Assembly (NCBI GenBank): GCA_943367595.1
Contig: CALRJS020000001.1
Span: 62,001-126,000, forward strand
DNA length: 64,000 bases
Direction of reading: 5' to 3'
Source of the DNA: MW101C3 sp943367595
GTDB lineage: Bacteria; Cyanobacteriota; Cyanobacteriia; PCC-6307; Cyanobiaceae
Positions 1 through 8,689 of this stretch are shown here, in pieces. The position numbers and the translations under genes were made by a program. Every line of letters begins with the position of its first letter. Positions within the stretch are counted from its first letter, which is position 1. The notes beneath the pieces were generated by a model, which was not told the origin of the DNA, ran no database searches, and saw nothing but the letters and a program-made list of their open reading frames with translations.

Positions 1-75
1 TGGCTGCCCCGTGCCCGCGCCGACCAGGCACCAGCGCCGATCCCCCACCGCGACGACGTGCTGATTCCGTTCTGA
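1..75 (+). CDS. 3' end of an unidentified gene (partial)
   Basis: Frame 1 is open from the window edge to a TGA at 73-75 and encodes 24 residues ending in DDVLIPF. Too little is present to name the product. It could equally be a chance open stretch, although the next gene is convergent and starts its 3' end only 49 bases further on, which fits the tail of a real gene. Judgement rests on position only. Confidence 0.35.
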   Translation, partial: WLPRARADQAPAPIPHRDDVLIPF

Positions 76-124
76 CGGCCTGCGAAGCGCAACGCCCAGC
101 CCGTGCTGCGCTGACGTGCCGCGA

Positions 125-814
125 TCAATGGCGCATCTTCACGGTGCGGGGCAGGGGTTCGGTGATGGCGCCTTCGGCATCGAGTGGTGGGTAGGGCCGC
201 CGCTGCTGCCGGCACCAGCGCGCCACTTCCGGGTAGGCCCACTCGAAAAGCAACGCCTGGCGCCGCTCCGCTGGCACCCCTTCGCCTGCTGTGGGCAGCA
301 GCCCGGCCGCCTGCCGCTGGCGCAGCGCCTCGAACAGCAGCACCGCCGCCGCCACCGACACGTTCAGCGACTGCACCATGCCGCCCATCGGCACGAACAG
401 CGCCTGGTCGACCGCCGCTGCCGTGGCCTCTCCCAGACCCCACTTCTCCGCCCCCAGCACGAACGCGGTGGGGCCAGTGAAATCGCAGCTGCGGTAGTCC
501 ACCGCATTCACCCCCAGATGGGTGCCGTAAACCTTGAACCCCTGCTGCTGCAAGGCTCCCACCGCTTCGGCGCCGCTCGGGTGCGGATGCAGGGCCACCC
601 ACTTCTGGCTGCCGCGGGCGGTGTCGTTGAAGGTGCGGGTGCGGCCCGGCAGGCTCACCGCATGGGCCTCCAGCACCCCCACGGCATCACAGGTGCGCAG
701 CACCGCTGAAAGGTTATGGGGTTTGTCCACCGCCTCCAGCAGCACCGTGAGATCGGCCATGCGGCGGTTCAGCACGGCCTGGAGCCGCTCGAAGCGTCGG
801 GGGAGGAGGGGCAT
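125..814 (-). CDS. trmH: tRNA (guanosine(18)-2'-O)-methyltransferase TrmH
   Basis: This 229-residue SpoU-family (SPOUT) protein should methylate the ribose of G18 in the D-loop of tRNA, using SAM bound in a trefoil knot. All three family motifs are visible: KPHNLSAVLRT at about 31-41 (Asn34 and catalytic Arg40), FVLGAEKWGLGEA at about 118-130, and MVQSLNVSVAAAVLLFE at about 146-162. The length is close to E. coli TrmH. The ATG at 814 is followed at once by the conserved N-terminal helix, so the start is secure. It lies 71 bases downstream of the lipoprotein protease gene on the same strand and may be co-transcribed with it. Confidence 0.93.
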   Translation of the reverse strand: MPLLPRRFERLQAVLNRRMADLTVLLEAVDKPHNLSAVLRTCDAVGVLEAHAVSLPGRTRTFNDTARGSQKWVALHPHPSGAEAVGALQQQGFKVYGTHLGVNAVDYRSCDFTGPTAFVLGAEKWGLGEATAAAVDQALFVPMGGMVQSLNVSVAAAVLLFEALRQRQAAGLLPTAGEGVPAERRQALLFEWAYPEVARWCRQQRRPYPPLDAEGAITEPLPRTVKMRH

Positions 815-885
815 GGGCGACGGACGCAGCCGCGACCGTAGGCCCCGTGCCCTGGTTTCGGTTCAGCTGCCTGGCTTGGCGCGCA

Positions 886-2022
886 TCAATTCAGCACCGG
901 ATCAAGCCCTGGAATCACCGCAATTGCGTCGCTGCTGCTGCGCACCGCCACCCCGTCACGCAGCAGGCGGAAGCTGCCGGCGTCCTGCACGCGGCGCCCA
1001 TCGGCGCTGCGTGCCTCGATCGCCACCCGCCCATCGCCGAAGAAGGCATAGGCGCTGCTGGCGCCATCCGCCCAGGCGAGCTGGTAAAAAGTTTGCCCTT
1101 CGGCGGTTTCACCGCGGCTCAGCTGGCAGGGGATCGAGGTGGCCGTGTCCTCGTCGGCCCGTTTGAACAGGCAGAGCGTGGCGTCGCCAGCGTCGTCCGG
1201 GGCCTGGGCGATCGGCGGCCCTGACGGTGCGGGCTCAGCCGCCGCTGAGGCGGGCGGCAGGTCCGCCAGGAACTCCCGCACCACCCCCGCGGAGATCGCG
1301 AAGTTGAGCCCCTCGCTGTCCTTGAACTTGAAGGTGGCCACCCCCGCCACACAGTTGCCGGCATTGAGCACCGGACCGCCGGAGTTGCCTGGGTTGATCG
1401 CGGCATCCACCTGCAGGATCTCGTCGCTGTCGCGCAGGCTGCTCACCACGCCGCGGCTGAGGCTGAACTCCAGCCCCTTGGGCGCGCCGATCACGAACAC
1501 CTCCTGCCCCACCGCCGACGGCTGGTCGGCGATGCGCAGCGGCTGGCCCCGGGTGCCTTGCACCGCCAGCAGCGCCAGGTCGCTGGTGGGTGTGTCACCC
1601 CGGCCGCGCGCCACCACCCGCGCTCCGTCTGTCTTGCCATCCACCCACTTCAGCCGCACCGTTTCGGTGCCGCGCACCACGTGGGCGTTGGTGATCAGGA
1701 ACGTCTGGCCGTCCTTATGGGCCACCACGAAGGCGCTGCCCACGCCGCCGCCGCGCGTCACCACGGCCACCCCTTGCTTGGCGGCGTTGAACACCTGCTC
1801 GGCGCTCTGGGTTCTGGCGCTGCAGCTTTCGCCTGCTGGAGCGGCAGCGGCGGCCGCCAGTTTCGGCGTTGGCGCGGTGGCATTGCTGCGCACTGCCGCG
1901 CAGCTGGAGAGCAGCAGCGCCAGACCGGCAGCGCCCGCCGCCGCAGCGCTCCAGGAACGGCGGCGAGGTGTCGGGGGCTGGTGCTGTTTCTGGTTGGGTG
2001 AGGGCTGGTGGGGGAAGGTCAT
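886..2022 (-). CDS. Trypsin-like serine protease, predicted lipoprotein
   Basis: This 378-residue S1C/HtrA-like protease domain has a clear triad: His114 in TNAHVV, Asp148 in SDLALL and Ser214 in GNSGGPV. The N-terminus is basic (PRRRSW), then hydrophobic, then LLLSSC with Cys41 as a lipobox, so the protein is probably anchored to a membrane and faces the periplasm. Residues 45-70 are Ala/Pro-rich. No PDZ domain follows. The last ~130 residues are a separate region of unknown role, with three cysteines in the mature protein. A quality-control or processing protease is likely by family; the substrate is unknown. A second Deg protease with a PDZ domain lies at 43.7 kb, so the two are not redundant in architecture. 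Confidence 0.85.
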   Translation of the reverse strand: MTFPHQPSPNQKQHQPPTPRRRSWSAAAAGAAGLALLLSSCAAVRSNATAPTPKLAAAAAAPAGESCSARTQSAEQVFNAAKQGVAVVTRGGGVGSAFVVAHKDGQTFLITNAHVVRGTETVRLKWVDGKTDGARVVARGRGDTPTSDLALLAVQGTRGQPLRIADQPSAVGQEVFVIGAPKGLEFSLSRGVVSSLRDSDEILQVDAAINPGNSGGPVLNAGNCVAGVATFKFKDSEGLNFAISAGVVREFLADLPPASAAAEPAPSGPPIAQAPDDAGDATLCLFKRADEDTATSIPCQLSRGETAEGQTFYQLAWADGASSAYAFFGDGRVAIEARSADGRRVQDAGSFRLLRDGVAVRSSSDAIAVIPGLDPVLN

Positions 2023-2222
2023 CGGGGCTGTCGTCAGGAGACGATCCAGGTCATGCCTTCGTCCTACGCCGCCTGATTCCCCTGTCTCTCACTGGCCTTC
2101 GCACGCCTGATGACAGGATCTTCCTGCGCGGGCCTGCGGGGGGATCCTGTCACCGGTTGCCCGGGCCAGGCTTCACGGAGGCCTGCCTGCGATCCTTCTG
2201 CGGCCCTGCTGCCGCCCTGCCC

Positions 2223-2552
2223 ATGGCGAACCCGTTCGATCAACGCGTCTGGGCCGAGGTGGAGCGCATCCCTTATGGGCGGCTGGCCACCTACGGGCAG
2301 ATCGCCGATCGGATCGGAGCCTACGGCTGTGCCCGGCAGGTGGGCTGGGCGCTGCGGCGGCTGCCGCTCCCGTCGGCGGTGCCCTGGCACCGGGTGGTGA
2401 ACGCGCAGGGGCGCATCAGCATGAGCCTGGGCCGGGAAGGCAGCGACTGGATCCAGCGCGACCTGTTGCTGGCCGAGGGCATTCCGGTGGCGGACGACGG
2501 GCGCCTGCCGCTGCGGCGCTATCTGTGGGTTCCACCGCTGCCTGCCGATTGA
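2223..2552 (+). CDS. Alkyltransferase-like (ATL) DNA-binding protein
   Basis: This 109-residue protein has the fold of the C-terminal domain of O6-methylguanine-DNA methyltransferase. Tyr24 (LATYGQIA) and Arg38 (CARQVGWAL) match the nucleotide-flipping Tyr and Arg finger. The active-site PCHRV motif reads PWHRVV, with Trp55 in place of the alkyl-accepting Cys. That is the hallmark of ATL proteins, which bind O6-alkylguanine without repairing it and recruit nucleotide excision repair. The ATG at 2223 begins the conserved FDQRVW segment. The longer upstream reading frame has no matching domain. Its 3' end overlaps the start of rsmB, so the two are probably co-translated. Confidence 0.88.
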   Translation: MANPFDQRVWAEVERIPYGRLATYGQIADRIGAYGCARQVGWALRRLPLPSAVPWHRVVNAQGRISMSLGREGSDWIQRDLLLAEGIPVADDGRLPLRRYLWVPPLPAD

Positions 2553-3922
2553 GCGCCGCCAATCCCGCTTCGACACCGCCCGCCAAAGCGCCGGCACCAG
2601 GGCTTGATGCCCGGCGGGTGGCCTGGCGGGTGCTGCTGGCGGTGGCCTTGGGGGCCTATGCCGATCTGGCGCTGGAGCGGGAGCTGCGCCGCCTGCCACT
2701 GGCCCCCCAGGACCGGGGTCTGGCCACCGAGCTGGCCTACGGGGCGATCCGCCAGCGCCGCCTGCTCGACGCCTGGCTGGATCAGCTCGGCAAGGTGCCC
2801 GCCGAGCAGCAGCCACCTCCACTGCGCTGGCTGCTGCACCTGGGGCTTTACCAGTTGCTGTTCTCCCAGCGGGTGCCGGCATCGGCGGCGGTGAGCACGG
2901 CGGTGGAGCTGGCCAAACGCGATGGCCTCGCCCGGTTGGCGCCGGTGGTGAACGGTCTGCTGCGTGCCTTCCTGCGTCGCACCGCCCCCCTGCCGCTGCC
3001 GGCGGATCCCGCCGCTGCCTTCGCCCTGCGCCATTCTCTGCCCGACTGGCTGGCGGCGGATCTGCTCGCCTGGCTGCCGGCGGAGCAGGCGGAGGCGTTC
3101 GGCCTGGCGGCCAACCAGGCGCCGCCGCTGGATCTGCGCGTGAATGTGCTGCGCAGCAACCGCCACGAATTGATGGCCGCCTTTGCGGCGGCCGGGGTGC
3201 CCGCAGAGCCACTCGCTGATCTGCCCGCTGGCCTCACGCTCACCGCCCGCAGCAGCGATCTGCGTGCCCTGCCCGGCTACGCGGAAGGTCACTGGTGCGT
3301 GCAGGACCGCGCCGCCCAGACGATCGCCCCCCTGCTGGAGGCGCAGCCGGGTGAGCGGATTCTCGATGCCTGTGCCGCCCCCGGTGGCAAGAGCACCCAC
3401 ATCGCTGAGCTGATCGGCGATGTGGGCACCGTGGTGGCGGTCGATCGCTCCAACGGCCGCTTGCAGCGCGTGCGTGACAACGCCGAGCGGCTTGGGCTGC
3501 AGACGATTCAGCCGCTTCAGGGCGATGCGGCGGCCCTGGGGGCGGATCCAGGGGCGGATCCAGGGGCGGAGGTATGGGCGGATCTGGGTGGGGCGCCGTT
3601 CGATCGCGTGCTGCTCGATGCCCCCTGCTCGGGCCTCGGCACCCTTGCCCGCCACGCCGATGCCCGTTGGCGCATCACTCCCGCCTCCATCGACGCGCTG
3701 GTGGAGCTGCAGCAGAGCCTGCTGGCCGGTGTGGCACCGCTGCTGCGGCCCGGCGGTCGCCTGGTGTACGCCACCTGCACCGTGCATCCCCGCGAGAACC
3801 AGCAGCAGATCGGCGCCTTTCTCGAGGCTCACCCTGGCTGGCAGCTGCGCTTCGAGCAGCAGCTCTGGCCCCGGCCGCAGGGCGGTGATGGCTTCTATGC
3901 CGCCGTGTTGGAGGCGCCTTAG
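2525..3922 (+). CDS. rsmB: 16S rRNA (cytosine(967)-C5)-methyltransferase RsmB (Sun)
   Basis: The protein has an N-terminal NusB-like RNA-binding domain (about residues 25-160) followed by a Rossmann methyltransferase domain. The SAM loop is DACAAPGGKSTH. The two catalytic cysteines of the m5C family are in LLDAPCSGLG and VYATCTVHPREN. The start is either GTG at 2525, overlapping the ATL gene by 28 bases, or TTG at 2549, overlapping its stop codon; the first 20 residues are not conserved enough to decide. A 12-bp unit repeats four times at 3539-3586 and adds Gly-Ala-Asp-Pro repeats in a surface loop of the methyltransferase domain. Function is well supported. Confidence 0.93.
   Translation: MGSTAACRLSAANPASTPPAKAPAPGLDARRVAWRVLLAVALGAYADLALERELRRLPLAPQDRGLATELAYGAIRQRRLLDAWLDQLGKVPAEQQPPPLRWLLHLGLYQLLFSQRVPASAAVSTAVELAKRDGLARLAPVVNGLLRAFLRRTAPLPLPADPAAAFALRHSLPDWLAADLLAWLPAEQAEAFGLAANQAPPLDLRVNVLRSNRHELMAAFAAAGVPAEPLADLPAGLTLTARSSDLRALPGYAEGHWCVQDRAAQTIAPLLEAQPGERILDACAAPGGKSTHIAELIGDVGTVVAVDRSNGRLQRVRDNAERLGLQTIQPLQGDAAALGADPGADPGAEVWADLGGAPFDRVLLDAPCSGLGTLARHADARWRITPASIDALVELQQSLLAGVAPLLRPGGRLVYATCTVHPRENQQQIGAFLEAHPGWQLRFEQQLWPRPQGGDGFYAAVLEAP
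3539..3586 (+). repeat. 12-bp tandem repeat x4 inside rsmB
   Basis: Two exact copies of GGGGCGGATCCA are followed by two diverged copies (GGGGCGGAGGTA, TGGGCGGATCTG). The frame is kept because 12 is a multiple of three, so the array adds a GADP-like loop rather than breaking the gene. Confidence 0.85.
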
Positions 3923-3931
3923 GGCGGCGGC

Positions 3932-6079
3932 CTATGGAGGTGGCGGCGCCACGGGAGCCGGGGCCGGCGGTGGCGCCACGGGCGGTGGCGGGGCCGGTGG
4001 TGGGCTCACCGGTGGCGGTGGAGCCGCTGGCGGGGGGGGCTGGCTGGGCGAATTGGGCCGCGACGGCACCGTGGGGGTAGGGGGTGCCGGGGCTTCGCTG
4101 GGGGCGGAAGGAGCGGAGGGGCCCGGCGGTTCGCCCTGGAAGCGGCTGTCGTCGCCAAGGCTTTCCTCCGGGCTGGAGGGCGCGGGCTCTGACGGCCGCG
4201 TGGACTCCGTGCCCCGATCGGTGGATCTGGGCGGTGCCTGCGGCTTGACGCCCCGCACGTTGAAGGTGGAGGTGAGCGTGGGTTTGGGCGGGAACTGGCG
4301 CACCGGCAGATCCTTCGTGATCACGGCCATGTAGCGGCCCCAGGCGGCTGCTGCCGCGCCGCTGTCGCTGTTGGTCTTGCGGTTGTTGTCGTAGCCGAGC
4401 CAGACACCGGTGGTGAGCTGCGGAATCGAGCCCACGAACCAGAGGTCGCGGGCGCCTTCGGAGGTGCCGGTCTTGCCGGCCACCGGCCGGTTCGGCAAGG
4501 CCGCCGCGCCGCCGGTACCGCCGGTGACCACCCGCTGCAGCATCCACACCATGGCGTCGGCCACATCGGAGCTCACCACGCGGCGGCCGCGATCGCCCTG
4601 CACGCGGCGGCTCCACAGCAGCTGACCCTCAGGCCCGCTGATCTCCTCGAACGGGGTAGGCGGCACGAAGATGCCGCGGTTGACCACGCCGGCGTAGGCA
4701 GCGGTCATGTCGAGCACGGTCTGCTCGTAGGCGCCGATGCCCATCGGGTAGAAGCGACCCAGCGGGCGGGTGATGCCCAGACCCTGAGCCACGGTGATCA
4801 CCTTGTCGAAGCCCACCTGCTGCAGCAGGCTCACCGCCACCACGTTGAGGGAGTTCTGCAGGGCCGTGGCGATCGACACCCGGCCCATGTAGCGGTCGCC
4901 GAAGTTCTTCGGGCAGTAACCGGCGAAGCAGCGCGGCGCATCCAGCACCGTGTCCTCCGGCTTCATGCCGGCCTTGAGCGCAGCCAGGTACACGAACAGC
5001 TTGAAGGTGGAGCCCGGTGAGCGCAGCGCCTGGGTGGCGCGGTTGAACTGGCTTTCGTTGTAGTTCTTGCCGCCCACCATCGCCCGCACCAGGCCGGTGC
5101 CGGGCTCGATCGTGACCAGGGCTCCCTCCATTCCCCCGTAGGCGCTGCGGTCGATCACCTGCTCGGCTTCCTTCTGCCAGGCGAGGTTGAGGCTGCTGCG
5201 GATCGTGAGCCCACCCACTTCCAGCTGCTCCGGGCTCAGCACCTTCGGCAGTTCCTGCGCCACCCAGCTGGTGAAGTGCGGCGCGCGGCTGGTCCAGTAC
5301 TTGGGTTCTGCCGGCTTGAGTGCAAGCGGCGCTGCGTTGGCCTCGGCCTCCTCGCTGGCGTCGATGAAACCGGCCTCACGCATGCGGCGCAGCACCACCG
5401 CCCGGCGCCGCTGGGCCAGATCCGGATTGACCAGTGGCGAGTACACCGACGGCGCCGGCGGCAAACCGGCGATCAGCGCCGCTTCCGGCAGCGTCAGCTG
5501 TTCCGGAGTCTTGGAGAAGTAGATCCAGGCGGCATCGGCCACCCCGTAGGCGCTGGAGCCCAGATAGACGTAGTTGAGGTATTGCTCGAGGATCTGGTTC
5601 TTGCTGAGCTCACGCTCCAGCTTTCCGGCCAGCAGCGCTTCCTGCAGCTTTCGCACCAGCGTGGGGTCCTGGCTGAGGAACACCAGACGCGCCAGCTGCT
5701 GTGTGATCGTGCTGGCCCCTTCCTCCACCGCGCCCCGCTGCACGTTGCGCCACAGCGCCCGGCCGATGCCCCAGGCGTCGATGCCGTTGTGTTCGTAGAA
5801 GCGGCGGTCTTCGGCGGCGATGAAGGCCTGCTGCACCAGCTCGGGCATCTGGCCGCCCACCAGCTTTTCGCGCGTGGCCGGGCCCAGCTTCTGGAGCACC
5901 TGGCCGTCGGCCGAAAGAATCGTGACGGTGCCGGGTCGGTTGAAGGTGCCGATGCGGCTCACGTCCGGCAGGGTCTGGTCGAGGGTGCGCACCACGAAGG
6001 ACTGCCCCACGGCCACCACCCCACCGGCACCCGCCGCCAGCAGCGCCGTGACCAGAAGCTGGCGCTGGCGGCGCCTCAC
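3932..6079 (-). CDS. Class A penicillin-binding protein (PBP1A type)
   Basis: This 715-residue bifunctional peptidoglycan synthase has one N-terminal membrane helix (about 8-30). A GT51 glycosyltransferase domain follows, with Glu90 in AAEDRRFYEH and the GASTITQQLAR motif. The transpeptidase domain carries S357-TF-K360 (SxxK), S410-LN (SxN) and K536-TG. The last ~90 residues are acidic then strongly proline-rich (runs of P with A, V and S), a tail unlikely to be catalytic. The GTG start at 6079 overlaps the chlG stop codon, so it is translated downstream of chlG. It builds and crosslinks glycan strands in the periplasm. Confidence 0.93.
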   Translation of the reverse strand: MRRRQRQLLVTALLAAGAGGVVAVGQSFVVRTLDQTLPDVSRIGTFNRPGTVTILSADGQVLQKLGPATREKLVGGQMPELVQQAFIAAEDRRFYEHNGIDAWGIGRALWRNVQRGAVEEGASTITQQLARLVFLSQDPTLVRKLQEALLAGKLERELSKNQILEQYLNYVYLGSSAYGVADAAWIYFSKTPEQLTLPEAALIAGLPPAPSVYSPLVNPDLAQRRRAVVLRRMREAGFIDASEEAEANAAPLALKPAEPKYWTSRAPHFTSWVAQELPKVLSPEQLEVGGLTIRSSLNLAWQKEAEQVIDRSAYGGMEGALVTIEPGTGLVRAMVGGKNYNESQFNRATQALRSPGSTFKLFVYLAALKAGMKPEDTVLDAPRCFAGYCPKNFGDRYMGRVSIATALQNSLNVVAVSLLQQVGFDKVITVAQGLGITRPLGRFYPMGIGAYEQTVLDMTAAYAGVVNRGIFVPPTPFEEISGPEGQLLWSRRVQGDRGRRVVSSDVADAMVWMLQRVVTGGTGGAAALPNRPVAGKTGTSEGARDLWFVGSIPQLTTGVWLGYDNNRKTNSDSGAAAAAWGRYMAVITKDLPVRQFPPKPTLTSTFNVRGVKPQAPPRSTDRGTESTRPSEPAPSSPEESLGDDSRFQGEPPGPSAPSAPSEAPAPPTPTVPSRPNSPSQPPPPAAPPPPVSPPPAPPPPVAPPPAPAPVAPPPP

Positions 6080-7074
6080 ATTCCCACCGTCAGCGGGCTG
6101 TGCCCGATCGCAAGGGCGGTGACCAGCATGCCGAGCACCAGAAACGGCTGGGCGCTGGCCTGGTATTTCACGTCGAAGGCCACGGGATCCCGCAGCAGCC
6201 AGATGTCCTGGAAGGTGATCTGGGGCACGATCAGCAGCACCAGCAGCACCGCGGCGAAATGCTGGCCGATGGCGATCAGCACGGCCACCATCGCCAGCTG
6301 AAACAGATCGATCATGCAGGCGCTGATCCAGCTGGCCCGCTTGATCCCGAACACCACCGGCAGGGATTTCAGGCCCAGGGCACGGTCGCCCTCGACGCTC
6401 TTGAAATCATTGACCACCGCGATGCCGAGGCCAGCCAGGCTGTAAGCCAGGGTGAGCAGGGCGGTGGTCCAGGTGAGCTGGCCGAACAGGGCCTGACCGG
6501 CCCACCAGGGCAGAGCGATGTAGCTGGCGCCAAGGGCGTAGTTGCCGAGCCAGCCGTTCTGCTTGAGCTTGAGCGGGGGGGCGGAATAGATGAAGCTCAC
6601 GAAGGAGCCACCCAGCGCCAGCAGCAGCACCACCGGTGTGGTGTGGCCGGCCCAGAGATCAAGGCCCCAGGCCACGGCCAGTCCCGCCAGCAGCAGCACC
6701 CAGATCTGCGTTTTCACCTGCGGCAGCGAGATGGCTCCCGACGGAATCGGCCGATAGGGCTCGTTGATCGCGTCGATCTCGCGGTCGTAGTAGTCGTTGA
6801 TGGTCTGGGTGTAGCCGGCGAGCAGTGGGCCGCTCATCAGCATGCAGGCCAGGGAGGCCAGCACGTTCGCCAGGGTCCATTCGAAGCGGCCGGAGGCCGC
6901 CGCGCCGCAGATCACTCCCCAGATCAGCGGGATCCAGGTGACCGGCTTCATCAGCTGCAGCCGCAGCTTCCAGAGGCTGCTGGTGCCACTCGCACCCTTC
7001 ATGCCAAGCAGCTGGCGGGCGCTGGCGGACGCCTCGGCGGCCTTGCTGGCGTTGGGATCGGGGGTGTCGCTCAA
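6076..7074 (-). CDS. chlG: Chlorophyll synthase ChlG
   Basis: This 332-residue UbiA-family prenyltransferase attaches the geranylgeranyl or phytyl tail to chlorophyllide a in the thylakoid membrane, the last step of chlorophyll synthesis. The first Asp-rich motif is NDYYDREIDAINEPYRPIP and the second is NDFKSVEGDRALGLKSLP. About eight or nine membrane helices are visible. The start appears to be TTG at 7074, just ahead of a polar N-terminus (SDTPDPNASKAAEAS); no ATG lies closer to the conserved region except in MKGASG. It follows the PetP-like gene by 22 bases and overlaps the PBP gene at the 3' end. Confidence 0.95.
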   Translation of the reverse strand: MSDTPDPNASKAAEASASARQLLGMKGASGTSSLWKLRLQLMKPVTWIPLIWGVICGAAASGRFEWTLANVLASLACMLMSGPLLAGYTQTINDYYDREIDAINEPYRPIPSGAISLPQVKTQIWVLLLAGLAVAWGLDLWAGHTTPVVLLLALGGSFVSFIYSAPPLKLKQNGWLGNYALGASYIALPWWAGQALFGQLTWTTALLTLAYSLAGLGIAVVNDFKSVEGDRALGLKSLPVVFGIKRASWISACMIDLFQLAMVAVLIAIGQHFAAVLLVLLIVPQITFQDIWLLRDPVAFDVKYQASAQPFLVLGMLVTALAIGHSPLTVGM

Positions 7075-7096
7075 GTGAGAGGGGCGAAGGGGACGC

Positions 7097-7309
7097 TCAG
7101 GCCGGGGTGATTTCGTCGTCGAAGAACCAGCCGGTGCTGCCGTTGCTCAGCTCCACCACCACGCCGATGCCGCTGCCGTCGGTCATCTTGAATTCCTTGA
7201 CCACGCCAGAAGCATCGTTCTGCAGCAGGCCCACCATCTCGGCAGGGATGCGGTCACGCACCCGCTGAATCCGCACTTTCGAGCCGATCGTGATGGCGTT
7301 CTGCGACAT
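7097..7309 (-). CDS. DUF2862 / PetP-like small protein
   Basis: This 70-residue protein has the pattern of the cyanobacterial DUF2862 family (KVRIQRVRDRIP..., MTDGSGIGVVVEL, WFFDDEI). PetP, a small cytosol-facing SH3-like subunit of the cytochrome b6f complex, belongs to this family as I recall it. No membrane helix or signal is present. It sits directly upstream of chlG on the same strand, so a photosynthetic role is plausible. Whether it is true PetP or a paralogue cannot be settled from sequence alone. Confidence 0.75.
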   Translation of the reverse strand: MSQNAITIGSKVRIQRVRDRIPAEMVGLLQNDASGVVKEFKMTDGSGIGVVVELSNGSTGWFFDDEITPA

Positions 7310-7420
7310 GAAGCCGGGCCAAAAAAGCCTTGAAACATTACCAGCGCCCCCGCGGGAAGCGGCGGCCTGAAACTGGAGCCATCACCCCCGCTCCCTGACG
7401 GCCCTGCGCCGCCGCCCGCC

Positions 7421-8227
7421 ATGGTCGCCAAACGCATCATTCCCTGCCTCGACGTGGCCGATGGCCGTGTGGTGAAGGGGGTGAACTTTGTGGGCCTGCG
7501 GGATGCCGGCGATCCGGTGGAGCTCGCCTGCCGCTACGACGCCGCCGGCGCCGACGAGCTGGTCTTCCTCGACATCGCCGCCAGCCACCAGGGGCGCACC
7601 ACCCTGGTGGACCTGGTGCGCCACACCGCCGAGGCGGTGACCATTCCCTTCACCGTCGGCGGCGGCATCGGCTCCGTGGAAGGCATCACCGAACTGCTGC
7701 GTGCCGGCGCCGACAAGGTGAGCCTCAACTCTTCGGCCGTGCGCTCGCCCGAGCTGGTGACCGCAGGCGCCCGCCGCTTCGGCTCCCAGTGCATCGTGGT
7801 GGCGATCGACGCGCGCCGCCGCCAGCTGCCGGAGAGCGCCGCGCCCGCCTGGGATGTGTACGTGAAGGGCGGGCGCGAGAACACCGGGCTCGATGCCGTG
7901 GCCTGGGCCCGTCAGGTGGTGGCGCTGGGCGCCGGCGAGATCCTGCTCACCTCCATGGATGGTGATGGCACCCAGGCGGGCTACGACCTGGCACTCACCC
8001 GTGCGGTGGTGGAGGCGGTGGAGGTGCCGGTGATCGCCTCCGGTGGCGCCGGCTGCATCGACCACATCGCTGCGGCGCTGAGCGAGGGCAAGGCGGCGGC
8101 GGCCCTGCTGGCCTCTCTCCTCCACGACGGCGTGCTCACGGTCGAGGCGATCAAGGCGGATCTGCTCGGCCGGGGGCTGGTGCTGCGCCCGCCCGCCCCG
8201 CCGCTGGATGGTGGGCCGGAAGGTTAG
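7421..8227 (+). CDS. hisF: Imidazole glycerol phosphate synthase subunit HisF
   Basis: This (beta/alpha)8-barrel cyclase subunit has 268 residues. With HisH it turns PRFAR and ammonia into imidazole glycerol phosphate and AICAR in histidine synthesis. Catalytic Asp11 (IIPCLDVADG) and Asp130 (CIVVAID) are present, as are the phosphate-binding loops TVGGGIGS and VIASGGAG. The ATG at 7421 opens the canonical N-terminus MVAKRIIPCLD. The last ~20 residues (RPPAPPLDGGPEG) extend a little past the usual end. It diverges from the petP-chlG-PBP block, and hisH is not nearby, which is normal in cyanobacteria. Confidence 0.97.
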   Translation: MVAKRIIPCLDVADGRVVKGVNFVGLRDAGDPVELACRYDAAGADELVFLDIAASHQGRTTLVDLVRHTAEAVTIPFTVGGGIGSVEGITELLRAGADKVSLNSSAVRSPELVTAGARRFGSQCIVVAIDARRRQLPESAAPAWDVYVKGGRENTGLDAVAWARQVVALGAGEILLTSMDGDGTQAGYDLALTRAVVEAVEVPVIASGGAGCIDHIAAALSEGKAAAALLASLLHDGVLTVEAIKADLLGRGLVLRPPAPPLDGGPEG

Positions 8228-8299
8228 GCAGGAGCCGGAAGCGCAAACCGGGCTCGGGGCGCTGTAAAGGGTCGTTACATTAAGCAGGTTCCTCTTCGC

Positions 8300-8665
8300 T
8301 TGCCGGTCACCCGTTTGCGTCTCGCCGTGCCGGTCGTTCTGTCTCCCTTCACCACCGTGATCTGCCTGGTGATGGTGCTGGCCGTGGTCGGCCTCGTGGC
8401 GTGGGCGCTGCAGCTGATGGAGGCGGCTAACGCACGCCGCGAATTTTCGCTGATGCTCGCCGGCTGCATGGTGTGCTCCGCGGCCGTAGGGCTGGCCACC
8501 GTGATGGTGATCACCCTCACCAGCCCTGAGCGCTTTCCCGCTCCTGGAGTGGCGCGCAGTGAGGTGGATGGCGGCATCAGCCTCAACGCCGTCGCCCTGC
8601 CCTTCGACGACTCCCTGGAGTGCCTGGTGGATGCCCGCTTCTGCGCCCCCCTGCCATCCTCCTGA
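8300..8665 (+). CDS. Hypothetical membrane protein, two predicted helices
   Basis: A possible 121-residue product starts at TTG 8300. Two strong hydrophobic segments are visible, at about 15-41 and 49-74. The C-terminal ~45 residues are soluble and include two cysteines. It lies between hisF and menG on the same strand, with 72 bases before and 24 after, and fills the gap neatly. That supports a real gene. I do not recognise the family. The start is uncertain because no ATG lies near the first helix. Confidence 0.5.
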   Translation: MPVTRLRLAVPVVLSPFTTVICLVMVLAVVGLVAWALQLMEAANARREFSLMLAGCMVCSAAVGLATVMVITLTSPERFPAPGVARSEVDGGISLNAVALPFDDSLECLVDARFCAPLPSS

Positions 8666-8689
8666 GCAGCCAACACTGCGCGGTTCGTT

